Assembly (NCBI GenBank): GCA_019914995.1
Contig: CM034143.1
Location: forward strand, 312,501-376,500
Source: Acanthochlamys bracteata
Taxonomy: Eukaryota; Streptophyta; Magnoliopsida; Pandanales; Velloziaceae
DNA length: 64,000 bases
Reading direction: 5' to 3'
Part shown: positions 9,679 to 22,575 of the stretch, in pieces
How the letters are laid out: the number at the start of each line of letters is the position of its first letter
Position numbering within the stretch: the stretch's first letter is position 1
The notes under the pieces: model-generated
What the model was told of the DNA's origin: nothing
What the model saw: the letters and a program-made list of their open reading frames with translations, nothing else
Database searches by the model: none
Translations under genes and position numbers: made by a program

Positions 9679-11880
9679 ATGGCGTTGTTATGGTGCCGGA
9701 ATTTGCAGGTCATTCTTTCTCCCGACCGAAATAAATTTTCTCTTATCCCATTCTGCAGTCGTAGTTTCTCTAAATTCACCGATCTGCCATTTCCTCTCCG
9801 CCGGTGCCGGAAAATTTCAACCGTCGTCATGGAAGCTCCGCCGTTGGGGTACCGCCCCAACGTTGGAATTTGTCTTATAAATCGTGATAACAAGGTTTAG
9901 ATTAATTCGGTTTTTTTATAGATTTTAATGCTAATTAGTTGTTATTAATTGAATTTTTGAAATTTTTTTAGATTTTTACTGCGTCGAGATTGGATATACC
10001 TGGCGCTTGGCAAATGCCTCAGGTAATATGATTTCAAAAAATTATAATAGTTATCTCATGTTTAATTTCAGAAAATGTGTTAAATTTACTGTTGATCATT
10101 CTCAATATATAATTACTATGAAGTAGTTCGTCATTAATGTTTGTATTATGTTAATTTTAATTTGGCCGAGATACCTTAGTTGCCTGTTAAGTTAAGATGT
10201 CTATATGGTTTTTGGATTGAGAAGATTTTGGTAATATATAATTGATCCTTTGAACATATTGGTTGTGTCCAGATCAGCACAATAGATGATGCAATGATCA
10301 GTTACATGTATGTATTACAAGTATGTGGAAGAGATCTTCCAACTAATGGTAGATTGTCAGGTTTAATGATTATGTGCATGATCTTGGAATGCTACTACTT
10401 TTAACACGCTTTTAACACGCAATGTGGAAAACTAAAATTGGATGTAGAAAAATTATTGGCAGTCAAAATTTGAATTTATAGTCATTAGTAAGCTCTTGCA
10501 CTATCAGGGAAAGCTTTATGTTCTTGATATGCTAGTTAATGACTAGGACTTGTCTTGGAGCATCTATATGGTTCCTTTTAAATTGTTTCTCAGGTTGATT
10601 GCCACTTTGCGTATGCATTTAGTGTGAAAAGGAAACAATATCCTCATAGCATCAACCAATGTAATATGGTATTGTTTTTTATGCAGGGCGGAATCAATGA
10701 AGGAGAAGAACCGCGACTTGCTGCCATGAGGGAATTAAAGGAAGAAACTGGAATCACCTCCGCAGAAGTAATTGCAGAGGTTTGCCACTGTATTTCTTAG
10801 TGAAAGGCTCTTGCAAAAGTTTTTTGCTGCAACTTTAATGTAATGTCTTCATCTGGTGCTTTTGCGCTGCGTATAAGTTGTTTTGTTCGTGCAGAATATA
10901 TGATGTTTAATTGCTGTTTTTTCTGGAATTTAAGATATCTATTTGTTGCCTGTGCCTCATTCTCATGCAGGCTCCCTACTGGCTAACGTATGATTTTCCA
11001 CCAGAAGTGAGAGAGTTGTTGAAAATACAATGGGGATCAGACTGGAAAGGACAAGCTCAGAAATGGTAGGCATGCCACATCCTAACTTTGGTGTAGGATT
11101 AAGTTTTGAATATGAAGTGGAAGCAGCTCATGTATTATTGGGTACCATCCTGGATTGTTGGATTTATACTGGCAGTGTCTCAGATGTTCCATTGGTGGTC
11201 GGATATCTACTTTTTGGTTTTAGTTTTACTTCAAGTGTACTTCCTTATAGTAGCTTGGTTTCAGCATGATATAAATGCAGATTTTAAAGCTGGTATTCAT
11301 CCTTGTGTACAGCGAGCTTCTTTTAGTTTGCTTCATACTGTACATCAGGATTAGTGAAAGTTTGAGCAAATGGCTGCACAATATGAAATCTTAGAAGACC
11401 TAGTCCCACATTGGGAGAGAACAAAAATGCATTTTGCTGCGAAAAGTCTTAGTATTCCCAACCTGGTTATATTGATGTCTGTAATTTGTCTTTCCTATTA
11501 TTCATAGCTCTGTTATGAAGTTGAGTGCTTGGGATAATTGTTGAAGCGATTGATCCAGCTGTACTTTTTTTCTGAAATCATGCAGGTTTCTCTTCAGATT
11601 TACAGGAAAGGAGGAAGAGATTGATCTCGACTGTGATGAAACAGAAAAGCCTGAGTTTTCTGAGTGGACATGGATGCCCCCACAGCAAGTCATTGAACTT
11701 GTATGTACAACGAAAAACATTTTCATCAAACCTGAATAAAGGTTCAAGTAGGAATGTTCTATCTAACAAATTGTTTGTCAACTTTCTCTGCAGGCTGTGG
11801 ATTTCAAGAAGCCAGTTTATGAGGACGTCTTGAAGTACTTTGCACCCCATCTTCAGTCAGATTCAGCTTCCAAAGTATAG
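9679..11880 (+). CDS. Nudix hydrolase, NUDT26/NUDT27-type, probably plastid or mitochondrial
   Basis: Six exons (9679-9894, 9972-10022, 10687-10779, 10971-11065, 11586-11700, 11794-11880) give about 218 residues. The first about 60 residues are Ser/Arg-rich with few acidic residues, like an organelle-targeting peptide. [23 protein letters not shown] sequence then starts the Nudix fold. Exon 3 carries a complete Nudix box at residues about 90-112: Gly, five residues, Glu, seven residues, then REL-x-EE-x-GI. Every catalytic Glu is present. Downstream [16 protein letters not shown] and [13 protein letters not shown] are typical of plant diadenosine tetraphosphate (Ap4A) / ppGpp-cleaving enzymes related to bacterial RppH, the Arabidopsis NUDT26/27 pair. 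The GTG two codons upstream is not used; ATG at 9679 is the first in-frame ATG. The small exons share GT-AG sites throughout. Confidence 0.92.
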
Positions 11881-12393
11881 ACGCATCCTGCAGATACATT
11901 GCGTGCTACATGTAAAATAATTAAAAGGCAAAATTCAACTTTAGCGTCCCGAATATTATTTGGGTGATATTTATTGTTCTAATTGTATGCTCATACATGC
12001 TGTGAGCTCCAATAAGAGTAGATACTTTTACAACAACAGACTGATTTGGCCTGTTCTTGATAGAATGTACCAATACAATTAGTTCTTCAGCACATATATG
12101 CGAGTCGCACAACATAGTAGCTTGCATAGGTTAGGTCTTCAGTTTTTTGAACTTCATCTGATTACAGAACATAGAACAGAAGGAAGTGTTCAGGCTTGTC
12201 TTTCTTATACCGGCTTACACTTGAAAAGTGAAACAAAATCAGAGAGAAGTTGTAGGTACACTTGTAAACACTAATATCTATTAGTTCATAGTTGTTGTGA
12301 AGAACTCTTCTTACATGCAATCTTTAAATACTTATTTTATTTCTGTGCTGGAGAAGCAGCAGTATATACAAATAACACAAGCACTTTGGCTGT

Positions 12394-14910
12394 TTATAAT
12401 CTTGATAGAGAACGGGTAACTGTTGCCTCAATTGTCCCGTGTGGCTCATCCGTTGGTAAGTATACATCATCAGCAAACTGCAACCAGAAAAAGAAGAAAC
12501 AAAACGAGAAGACATGAATCATCTGTATTTATGCCATTACTCTTTGCGAATTCTTGAAAAAACATGATTGGGTTGTACATAAACATGAAATGGAATGAAA
12601 TTCTTGAAAAAACTTCTGACCTTCACCAAATTTGGGTTTTCTTTCCCCGATAGGTTAACTGGTAAGAAATGAAGGTTCGGCATTCTAAGATGAACAGATG
12701 TAATCTCTGGGATTCTGAAACAGAAAAGTTACAAAACAGGATGACAAAGCCATTAGAAAACATGCTAATATATCTCAGAGGAAAAAAGAAAAAAAAATAA
12801 ACATAAAGATAAATGACCTGCTCAGCACAGATTTTGCCATGAGATATAGCGTGTTTTGAACTGATGAACTGTACACACCGACATCAGGTGGGCCAAAGAA
12901 AGTATCAGCAAGTACTTTCTTCACATCTTGGTATTTCTGAGTGAAGCAGAAAGGCTTTGGAGGTATATCAGCAAGGCAAGCAAAAGAATACCTGAAAATT
13001 GCAATGCCCGAGAATGATGCTTAAATATCAATGTTTCAAACACTCGCTCAAAACAACTAAATGAACCACAAAAACAGTTTGGTGTTAAATGTAATGAATG
13101 AAGAATGCAACCGAAAACTAACCTCCAGGAAGCAGTTACCTCAGTAGCTAACATCCTTTCCCTTGTTTCTGGAAGAAGAGTGTACTTATCCCTTACGAAT
13201 CCTTCAAAGCCCGACTGTAAAATTAAAATCGTGGATTATTGGTTACTCTGGAAAAGTTAGAACTGATTGAATGCACCTGGTACTTCACTTAGAAGAGATC
13301 AATAACCAGGTGAAACAATTGTACCTGTGTTGTTTTGAGTAACGACAGGCCTTCAATTCCCGAAGTCAAGCTAAGGCATCCATCTTTCTTCAACATCACT
13401 TCAGTTGTATGTCTTTCAGATCCAAGTTTAAATCCTGCCAACAAAAGAGAGAGTAAAGAAACACAGGAAAAGACGGCTATGCACTGTAGGCATCTTTTCA
13501 ATTCAAAGGGTAATATTCACATAGACAGTCAAGCAAAGCTTTAAAGGTCCTGTCGGTTTTATCAAAATTTGACGCCAAGGGGCAAGATGCACTTTAGGTG
13601 CACACATAGGTTAGAAAGAATATAAAAGTTGTTATTAATGAGTGCCTAACAATTACTTTGGCCAACGATCTTATATATCAAGTTTGCTGAATTTGCTCTC
13701 CAAGTAGGAAGTTTTTAAGGCTAACAGACAAAATACAGGGATACCATGTGAATGCATCTGAGAGCCTACTGGAAACCGTTCCCATGGCTTCTCTGCTATC
13801 TTGATCAGAGCAGCGGAAACCTAGCAAAACAGCAAATTTCTGAATAGCTCAATAACAGCTGAAGCCTAACATCTCACACAAAGAAAAGCATGCCCTCGAC
13901 AATAATGCCAACTAAAACAATAAAGCACCTGAGGATAAAATGATGTGAAGTGCTTTGCAAGTATGATAGCAAATTCCTCTGCTGACACCACATCAATACA
14001 CTCCTTTGCCTTCACATAAACCTGCAGTGACCAAAAATACAGAAAATGAAAAGCACGTTTAACCAACACAATCATGTTTGTGGTTGACAAATATCTTAGA
14101 AGTGAGTACTAAAGAGTTTGTAAACCAATTATTGCCTGAAAGATGACTTGTTAAAACAGTGTACATGAACTTAAAGTGACCGGATGAAATAGGATTCAAT
14201 AATTCAGTTTTTGCTAAAGGCTTTATGTATGAAAATAATGCCTCTGCGAAGTAACTTACAATTATAGATTGTTCGAGATGAACAACAGACTATGATTTAA
14301 TAGGTACCATGTTCACATTAACTTGTAATAATTACCGAGAGAATATAACGACAAACTCAGGCAGGCATGAGAGGTACAGTTATAATATGATAATTATGAT
14401 CTAAAGGTGAAATTTTGGTTGACGTAATTGATTGATACGGTTTCCATAAGAACTAAAAGAATCAACAGACTGTCGAATCATTTTCACACAGCAGTAATCC
14501 GCAAAACAGAATACAACCAACGAAACTCCACGAAGTAGTTCAGTATTCTGTGCTAACACAATCATATAAGAACCAAATAAAGATGAATAGAAAAGATTTC
14601 AATTTTGCAGAAATTAAACATTCCAACACCTATTTCAACCAAAAAAGAAAAAAGAAAATTGAATCTTTGACAAGAACAAGAGATCATGAACAAGAAATGT
14701 TACAGTGTTCTTCATGGTATCCGTGGCAACGATGGCAGAGTTATCAGCGGAAGTGTAGGAAGGAAGGCAATCTGACCAAAGGCTAATCCAAACACTCCAC
14801 TCCACAAATACATCGCCACCGCCGCCAACGGCAGAGCTCCGCCGCCAGACTCGACCCAATCTCACTCTGCCCTTCCCGTGCTTCTGCTCAATCTTCAATC
14901 CTTCCTCCAT
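12394..14910 (-). CDS. UOX: Uricase (urate oxidase), peroxisomal
   Basis: Eight minus-strand exons (14910-14704, 14021-13929, 13820-13745, 13434-13325, 13214-13123, 12991-12818, 12714-12621, 12477-12394) encode about 309 residues, the normal plant uricase length. The enzyme oxidises urate to 5-hydroxyisourate in purine breakdown upstream of allantoin. Visible signatures are LEQ/IEQ-K-HGKGRVRLGRVWR near the N-terminus, the catalytic-region NSAIVATDTMKNTVY at about residues 60-70, GFKLGSERHTTE, LTSGIEGLSLLKTTQSGF, RERMLATEVTASWRYS, and EPHGTIEATVTRSL. The last three residues are Ser-Arg-Leu, a type 1 peroxisomal targeting signal. The start is the ATG giving MEEGLKIEQKHGKG; a longer in-frame Met eleven residues upstream is possible. 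The N-terminal GGGG stretch in place of the usual GRHFIVEW lead-in is slightly unusual. About 510 bp separate its stop from the Nudix stop, convergently. Confidence 0.96.
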
Positions 14911-15600
14911 TACAGAATATTTTTCTCTGATCTCTTTTCTCAAGAAAATTTCAGAAAATTTTGTATCTTTCTCTCAAGAAGATTTTAAAAGGATAATATT
15001 TTTCTACGATCTGTTGTTGATCAACAACTCCACCATGGGTGCCCTAATCGTAATGTGTCACGGTTGCAGGGAATCAGCCTGTGACATAATAATTCTTAGG
15101 AAAGTACAAAAAATTAAAAATAAACAAAAAAATAGAAAAAATATTAGGGGTCTTTTTTCTTTTTTATACAATTAGGAAAATTTAATGTAATGACAAAAAT
15201 ATGCGGTAAAGTTTATATTAAGAGAAAATAATATGTATTATTTCACAATGTTGATACACTTTGCTTTCAGAACAAAACCATGCATACATTCTATGAGAAT
15301 TTATATATTCATAGACTTCACAAACATGTAATTATTAATTTTATTCTCCATATACTAACTTATGTATGTCATGGAAATCTTAAAACATTTTTACACACTT
15401 CATATTTTTTCAACTCAATTTCAAATTTTTTATCTATTTATTTTTATAATATTTGTAGATTTTAAAAGAATATAAATAAAGTATACATTAAAAAATTATA
15501 TATATATACATTTTAAAATTTTAAGCTAAAAAATTTCATTCTTAAAGACTTCAAAAAAGAATCGTTTTTAAAAAGAATACCTTAGTTATTTAGATAATCG

Positions 15601-15794
15601 TTTGAGAATATTTTTTATTTCATATTTTTTAATATATTTTATAGATTTTTAAAAAAAATAGATGGTATAAAAAACTTTTATGTCGAATAATTTTATTATT
15701 ATTATTTTTTTTAATTTTAGATAGAAGATATAATTTATTTAAATTTTATAATACTTTTTTTTTAGAAATTTTTTTTTGCAAAAGTATTCTCAAA
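15601..15794. mobile_element. AT-rich non-autonomous element, copy G
   Basis: Perfect 10-bp inverted ends TTTGAGAATA (15601-15610) and TATTCTCAAA (15785-15794) enclose AT-only sequence with the same internal order as the copies near 25.2 and 41.6 kb (TATTTTATAGATTTTTAAA, then ATTATTATTATTTTTTT, then a TATTCTCAAA-like end). Confidence 0.6.
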
Positions 15795-16260
15795 TATTTT
15801 TTAACACCGAACGACCCTTATCAGTAGCCCTTTTGTGTAGATTGTAATTTTTTAATTAAAATTTTTGTATATCTAAATTGAGCTAAAATCTTCCATTTTT
15901 TGTTGGAAATTAAAAAAAAATGAATCCAACCCTATCTAATTAAACTTCCTTCAAAAATATTTTGTAGTTTTTATTTCATTTTTCTGGAACCGTTTTTTAA
16001 CCGTAAAAACTGAATCAACCTTTTCCTTTCCCGCCACCGAGAAAACAAACCAACCATTCATTTCATTTTCATCAAATTTCTTTTTGGCGTACGGAAATCA
16101 ATCGAGTGCTAGCTCTGCGCCGCCATAATCGGTGTCGCCGGAGATTCTCCGTCACGCCCATTAATGGCTCTTTTCTTTCACCACAAAACACAAGAAACCC
16201 GAGGTGCTCGAGCTCTTGTTCACCCAGCTGATCATCGAAATCTTTCTTTCTCTTCTTGGG

Positions 16261-16291
16261 CTTCTTCTTCTTCTTCTTCTTCTTCTTCTTC
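16261..16291 (+). repeat. (CTT)n microsatellite
   Basis: About ten CTT units, in frame with the downstream oxidoreductase as a poly-Ser run if the upstream ATG at 16164 is used. Otherwise it lies in the 5' untranslated region. Confidence 0.9.
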
Positions 16292-16331
16292 ATCACCACA
16301 ACCTCACCGGCCCTCCTCTGTTGCCGGAGTT

Positions 16332-18367
16332 ATGAACTGTGGCGGAGCAACAGGGCAGCGGAAGCAGAGGGTGGTGGTGGTCGGTGGAGGCGTTGCCGGA
16401 TCGTTACTTGCTCGGAGAATTCAGTTCCATGCTGATGTTGTCCTCATCGATCCGTATGCATTTTTTTTTATTTTGATTTCTTTCCTTTCTAGTTTGAAAA
16501 GATTTAATCTGTCCGGGATTAATTTTATGCTCAAATTCTGATTTTGTGGTAAAATCAAATTTCTTGTGACAATCAATCTATTGAGTATGTTATGACCAAT
16601 TCAATGCTGCATGAATTTACTCAATTTGGTAAGATGTTGTCGGTTGTGCAAACTAATTTCTCTAGAAATGTTAGAACTTTAATGCATTTCTTTTGGGCGA
16701 TTATTGTTTCCTAGATGATTTTGTTCTTCTGTTTATGTAGGAAAGAGTACTTTGAGATACCATGGGCAAACATGAGATCGAAGGTAGATCCATCGGTTGC
16801 TGAGAGATCTTTGATAAACCACATCGACTACTTAACACATGGAAGAGTAATTACATCTACCGCAGTTGGCGTGAATGAAACAGAGGTGATTACGATAGAA
16901 GACCGCCGTGTTGAATATGACTTTTTGGTTATTGCTACAGGGCATACAGTCGGCTGTCCTAGATCAAGAAGAGATAGGCTCGAGCAATTTCAAGAAGGTG
17001 AAGTTTAATCTACTTAACATTACTCATATTGAACTAGTTTGTATCAAATAAATTTGCTCAAGGTGTTGTGTTTTATCATTTGGTGACATGCATACCACCT
17101 TAGCTATATTTTTTTTAATAATGGCCTAAGTTCAGATTCAAAGCAAAATTACCAATTTGGTAACTGCACATTCTTCTGTCATGAAACTATACATTACAAA
17201 TCTATTCTGCTTACTTTCATATTTCATTATGTGTTATTGCTTCATGTTGAAGCCTAAGACAACCCATTTCTCAAGTTTCAGATAATGTGATTAAATTGCT
17301 CACATTGTTATAAACTGTTGGTGCCAGAATGTTTCTGTGGCTGCTGCAGTTGAGTAGTATATCTTTTGGTTCATAAATTAGCTGTTTTTCTTTTAATAAA
17401 ATTTTACTAGGAGACTTTTGGTTGGCAACAGAGACTGGGTCTATAGACTGTATTGTTGTTTTGTTTTCTGTAATTTTTTGCTTGGGTTTCTAATTTATGA
17501 CATTGATCTCTTGCAATGTCAGACAACGTGAAGATAAAGAACTCTGATTCTATTCTGATCATTGGAGGAGGGCCAACAGGTGTTGAGCTTGCTGGAGAGA
17601 TTGCTGTCGACCACCCTGACAAGAAGGTGACTCTTGTACATAATGGACCTAGGTTGCTTGAATTTATCAGTCCGAAAGCATCCAACAAAACACTAGAGTG
17701 GTTGAAGGCGAAGAACGTCAAAGTTCTTCTGAACCAATCAGTCGATCTGGACTCTTTGTCTGATGCAGATAGAGAGTTCAAGACATCGACTGCAGAAGTA
17801 GTCAAAGCCGACTGTTATTTTACTTGTGTTGATAGGCCATTAGGTTCTTCATGGTTCAAGGATTCATTTCTAGGGCAATTCATGAATGCAGAAGGTAGGT
17901 TGATGGTTGATGAGAACTTGAGGGTTGGCAGCCAAAATAATGTCTTTGCCATCGGAGACATTACTGATGTTCCTGTAAGCTTTTCCCCTAATCTCAATAT
18001 TTTTTCTGTTGTTAATTTCTTGCATGCCAATACATGCTCAAAAAATAAGCACACAGCCAGCAAGATTTATGCATTATGTAATTGATTTTTCATTGCGGTC
18101 CGTTTTCAGGAACTGAAACAAGGATTCCTGGCACAGAGGCATGCGGAGATTGTTGCCAAGAACTTGAAGCTGCTTATGAAGGCCAGGTCCAAGGAATGCA
18201 AGCTTTACAAGTACAAGCCATCATCTGCAGTGGCCATGGTTTCACTAAGCAGGAAGGACGCAGTTGCTCAGTTACCTTTCACGACAGTGATCGGAATCAT
18301 ACCAGGAGTAATCAAAACAAAGTATTTATTTGTTAACCGCACGAGAAGGAAAATGGGTCTAGACTAA
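16332..18367 (+). CDS. AIF/FSP1-like FAD-dependent oxidoreductase
   Basis: Four exons (16332-16453, 16741-16997, 17523-17974, 18110-18367) encode about 362 residues. An N-terminal Rossmann motif VVVVGGGVAGSLLARRIQ binds FAD. It is followed by DPKEYFEIPWANMRS, a YDFLVIATGH strand, and a second GGGPTGVELAGEIAVD motif for NAD(P)H. NVFAIGDITDVP near the C-terminus is the FAD-contacting aspartate motif. This order is that of the plant homologues of animal AIFM2/FSP1 (the Arabidopsis At3g44190 / At5g22140 group, from memory), which oxidise NAD(P)H and in animals reduce quinones at membranes. A second in-frame ATG at 16164 would add 56 residues dominated by a Ser run from a CTT repeat. I prefer 16332 because family members start just before the first glycine motif. 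Confidence 0.92.
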
Positions 18368-19109
18368 AATAACTGAGAAATTTCTTGCATCACCTGGTCT
18401 TCGTGACCTTTGCGTATACTGATTCTTTGTTGTTTATGTAATTTGTAACAATGTAGTAAATTTTAACACAGGAAACTAAACTACAATGAGAACTCAAGCT
18501 TTTATTTTGACAATGTATTGACTTACTGTCGCAATGATTGTGGTAAAAGGATTCTGGTAAAATGTTGATCGTTTATTATAAAAATGTTGGATCTGTCTAT
18601 ATGTTTCCTGCAGTACAAGCTCTGTTGGAAATTCAATACAGAACCTGCTTTAACTCGATTCGTTTCCGATAATGGTAGATGATGACAACAGTTTTCTGCT
18701 TCCAGTCTCAGTGAAGCTAAGAACCATGAACAAGTACTTGAATGAACCAGAAACAAGATCTAATCACAAACATTTTCCTACTAGCAAAGGGACCATAGAA
18801 CACTTCCAAACAGACCAATAATACCCTAGTCATATGAGTACACGCAGTCACTGCAAAATTTTGTTCCAAGTAAAAGAAACCACCTGGTGCTGTTCATTAT
18901 ATCCCATAAACTATCTACAGCATTTATAACCGAACAAAAACTTACTAACAAACAAGTACCCATAGAAGACGCCATCCAGCGTTCCCACCAAATTTTCATC
19001 ACTGAGATAGACAAGACCTTGAGAAAAAAAAAACCTTAAAACTTCTATTCTACATAATGAAAGAAGCGGGAAAACCCTGGAAGAAAGTTTTAAGCAAATA
19101 GTAAAGTAT
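18368..19109. other. Convergent 3' flanks
   Basis: Lies between the oxidoreductase stop (+) and the TMK kinase stop (-). No coding frame or RNA gene was recognised; it probably holds both 3' untranslated regions. Confidence 0.6.
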
Positions 19110-22100
19110 TTATCGCCCATCAGCAGAAGTGAAAGACTCTGCAAACCCAGCTGGCCTTGCTGGTATACTTCCCTTGCTGTCGTCAAGGTTCACAGAGAAA
19201 TTCTTGCTATCAGCGTCTTGCCATCCCTTAACCATTTGAAGGAGAGGCTGTCCTAAATCGATACCCAAGAAATCATCTTGGTCATCGCTCACAGGCTTCC
19301 ATTTCTCAACCAATGGAGCCAACACATTCACCGCATGGCCCATGTCAGGTCTCTGGTAAGGCTCTCTTGCTGCACAATGCCCCGCGAGTTCAGCGATAAT
19401 GCATATACTCTCGAAACTGTCGTCAGTGACATCGAGAGATCCATCTATGGCCTCCCTCAGCCTTTCCTTGCTTGACTTCATGCTGAAGAACCATGAGGCT
19501 AGATAGCGCTTCTCCTCAGGCCTTTCCTCGTCGAGTGCTTTTAGGCCTGTCAGCAACTCCATCAGCACGACTCCGAAGCTGAATACATCAGCTTTTGTGG
19601 TGACCTTCCCAGTAACTAATGCAAAAAGAGAAATATAATGTCAAGTCAAGCAACTACTGGTACAACTGTAGATGTGAGATGCAACTAAGAAGGGCAAGTA
19701 GGCAAAGAAAAGCAGATTGCAGTCATATCTTTGGAGAAATGCATCAATGGATTGCCCTGTAGAATATATGGTATGTAGAGAAATGACACACATTGTATAG
19801 TCCCCTTAACTTCAAGGTAACATTCAGGTATTAGACCTCAACAAACCATCAGTTTATAAACATGAGTAGTAACATGCTTAATATTGAATTTACTTATGTG
19901 CTTGTAACTTCTTATTAGAAACAAGCTCAATTAGTATAGACTGCATATTGGTATAAAAGAACTCTTAAAGTGAGGTCTAATATAGATTGGAGTTCACTGA
20001 AACATAGCTTTGTTTATTTAAGACACCTTTATTTGCGTAGCATTTTACTTACTAGCAGAATGTGAGTGAAATTTCAGACATTAGAACATACTAGCAAAAG
20101 ATGTCCTTAGAAAGCGGTGAAGTGCAGCCTTGAATAGCTCATAAGGACATCAGCAGGCTGGAAAAGTTCCTCATACATTCTAAAGTTTGTGGCATACTAC
20201 TACAAGCATAGTGTATAGATTATAAAATATTCAAAGAAGAAACAATTACCTGCATATTCAGGAGCCAAGTATCCAAAAGTCCCAGCAAGTCTAGTGACTA
20301 CTGCATCCTTTCCATCTGGTGCGAGCTTTACAAGTCCAAAGTCTGAAACTTTAGCACGATAATCATCATCAAGGAGGATATTCGAGGATTTGAGATCCCT
20401 ATGAATGAAGACATGCTGAGCCAAATTATGAAGATACTCCATCCCACGAGCAACATCTAATGCAATGTTCAACCTCCTCTTCCAAGATAGTGGTTCCAAA
20501 CTCAACTGTTTCCAATTGAAGAGATGTTTACTCAAAGCTCCCTGAGGCATGTATTCATAAACCAAAAGCTTCTCATTTCCCTCAACAGAGTAACCCAAAA
20601 GAGATACCAAATTACGGTGTCGAACTTTTGAGAGCACAGCGATTTCGGACTGGAATTCATCCACAGCCTTATAGCTCATTATTGCAGCCTCCATTCTCTT
20701 CACAGCAATCATTGTACCATCGTACAGTTCTCCTTTATAGACTACTCCAAAACCACCACGCCCAAGTTCATTCTCTGGAGAGAAGTTCTTTGTCACTTCA
20801 CGAAGGATCTGCACTGACACTACCAAATTGCCAGACTCAATGACATGTCTTTCAGTTCCACCGCTGTAAGTACTGCTCCGCAAATCACTGGCAGTGATGC
20901 TGTTATTGCCATTGCTCGCAACAACAATCTTCACCACATTATCCGGATCTGAAGGATCTCTTGGATGCACAATAGTGGAACTTGGTGCAGGAAAAGTACC
21001 CTTCCTTCTCCTCCAGCGAGTAAAAACAATGAAACCAACTAAAGATAGTAAAATTGCAAGTCCAGTTGCAATTCCACCGATAAATATCCCAATCTTTGGC
21101 TTTCTTGAACCATTCCCACTGGTGCCTGATCCCCTAATAGATGGGCTACTAGGATTAGAAGGGGTAGCCTCCGATGAGGGGCTGTTGCTAGATGGTGGCG
21201 GTCTTTTAGGAGCCGAAGGATCCAGAAGTGGGTTACCCAGAGTGAGAAGTGTCACACCACTACCAAACTGTGGAATTGGTGGGCCAATATTATTTGAAGA
21301 AACATCCAGCATTTTCAAAGATTTTAAGCTGGTTAGGTTTTGAGGAATTGTACCTCCGAGATTGTTCTTTCCAAGTTTAATAGTAACAAGACCATCAAGG
21401 TCTGCAATGGAAGGGCTTAGAGTCCCATTCAAATTTCTATTTGGGAGATTAATAACAGAAACCTTATTGCCAGTGCATGATATACCAATCCAGCTACTGC
21501 CGCAAGGATCATTCCCTGACCAAGAACTTGCAAGATCTAATGGGTAGTCCATCCTAGCAAGAAAGCTGATAAGTGACATTACCTCCAGCGAGCAGGGAAC
21601 TCCAGGCTTGTCTTGGCAGAACGAGTTGCCCGAATATGAGACGTTAATGTTCCCCATATCTGGAATTGGTCCCATCAGCTTATTGCTATCCAATTTCAGC
21701 AACTTGAGCTGTGGCAGCTTACCCAGGCCATCAGGAATAAGACCTACAAGCTGGTTATTATTGAGCCAGAGCTCTGTCAGAGAATCCAGTCCCCCGAATG
21801 AGCTAGAAATCGCGCCACCAAAGGAATTTCCATGAAGCCAGGCTTGTGTGAGTGACGGCATTGTTCCAACAATATCCAATGTGCCAGAAAGCCCTGTGCC
21901 TTGCTGATTATTGAGCCATAGAGTCTGAATTTCCGAACCATTGAAGCTACCAGGAATGTCACCCGTAAGGCTGTTATAAGACATTTGTAAGGTTGTTAGA
22001 GATGCCAATGAACCCACAAAATCTGGTATCGTGCCTACAAGGTTACAGTTCATAAGAGAAAGGAATGTGAGCTGAGATGAGCTCTGTAGGTCGTTTGGCA

Positions 22101-22575
22101 ACACCCAACCAGAACTCTGGTTCAAAGGATTGTGCGACAATGAGATTATCTGAAGGCTGGTAAGCCCTACACAGAAATCCGATGGAATGGAGTCAAACAG
22201 GTTATTATCCAAGAACAGCTTTTGCAATTTTGACAATCCACTGAATGACGGCAAGGGTCCAGAAAAATTGTTGTTCTGCATACCGACATTTTCAAGTTCG
22301 GTGAGCTTATTTAGGTCCGGAGGTAATGTGCCACTGAGGCCAAGCTTCTGAACTTGAATCTGTGAAACCCGTGAACCAGAGCAAAAAACATGCTGCCACT
22401 TTTCACCACAAGGATCCTGGCTTCCTGACGGCCACTTGAGAAGCTCAGGATTGTTCATGCCTTTGCGGAACTTATCTAAAATCACAAAGTCATCGGGATC
22501 TGTTTGAGCGAGCACTGATTCCTTGAAGCTAAGCAGCACTAGTAACAGAATTACTCTGACCATTGCTGCCTTCAT
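19110..22575 (-). CDS. TMK-family leucine-rich-repeat receptor-like kinase
   Basis: Two exons (22575-20250 and 19615-19110) with one 634-bp intron encode about 943 residues, the usual TMK length. A signal peptide (residues 1-23, ending VLAQ) precedes two LRR blocks. Each block is capped by a Cys-pair motif, DPCGEKWQHVFC and DPCGSSWIGISC, and they are separated by the non-LRR island characteristic of TMK proteins. A Ser/Pro-rich stalk leads to a membrane helix at about residues 494-516, followed by RWRRRKG. The cytosolic kinase has GRGGFGVVYKG (about 605), IAVKRME, HRDLKSSNILLD (about 724), DFGLVKL (about 745) and APEYAVTGKVTTKADVFSFG across the intron, so all catalytic residues are present. 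TMKs act at the plasma membrane in auxin signalling and cell expansion with Rho-GTPase and H+-ATPase targets. The intron splits the activation-loop APEYA-V codon, the expected family position. Which of TMK1-4 it matches cannot be settled by eye. Confidence 0.95.

Larger units (their letters stand above)
14911..16331. other. Divergent promoter region with one AT-rich element
   Basis: This interval separates the divergent uricase and FAD-oxidoreductase start codons. From 15100 to 15900 it is very AT-rich and non-coding, and holds the short element listed at 15601-15794. From about 16020 the base composition rises, and 16164-16331 stays open in frame with the downstream gene. Confidence 0.6.
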
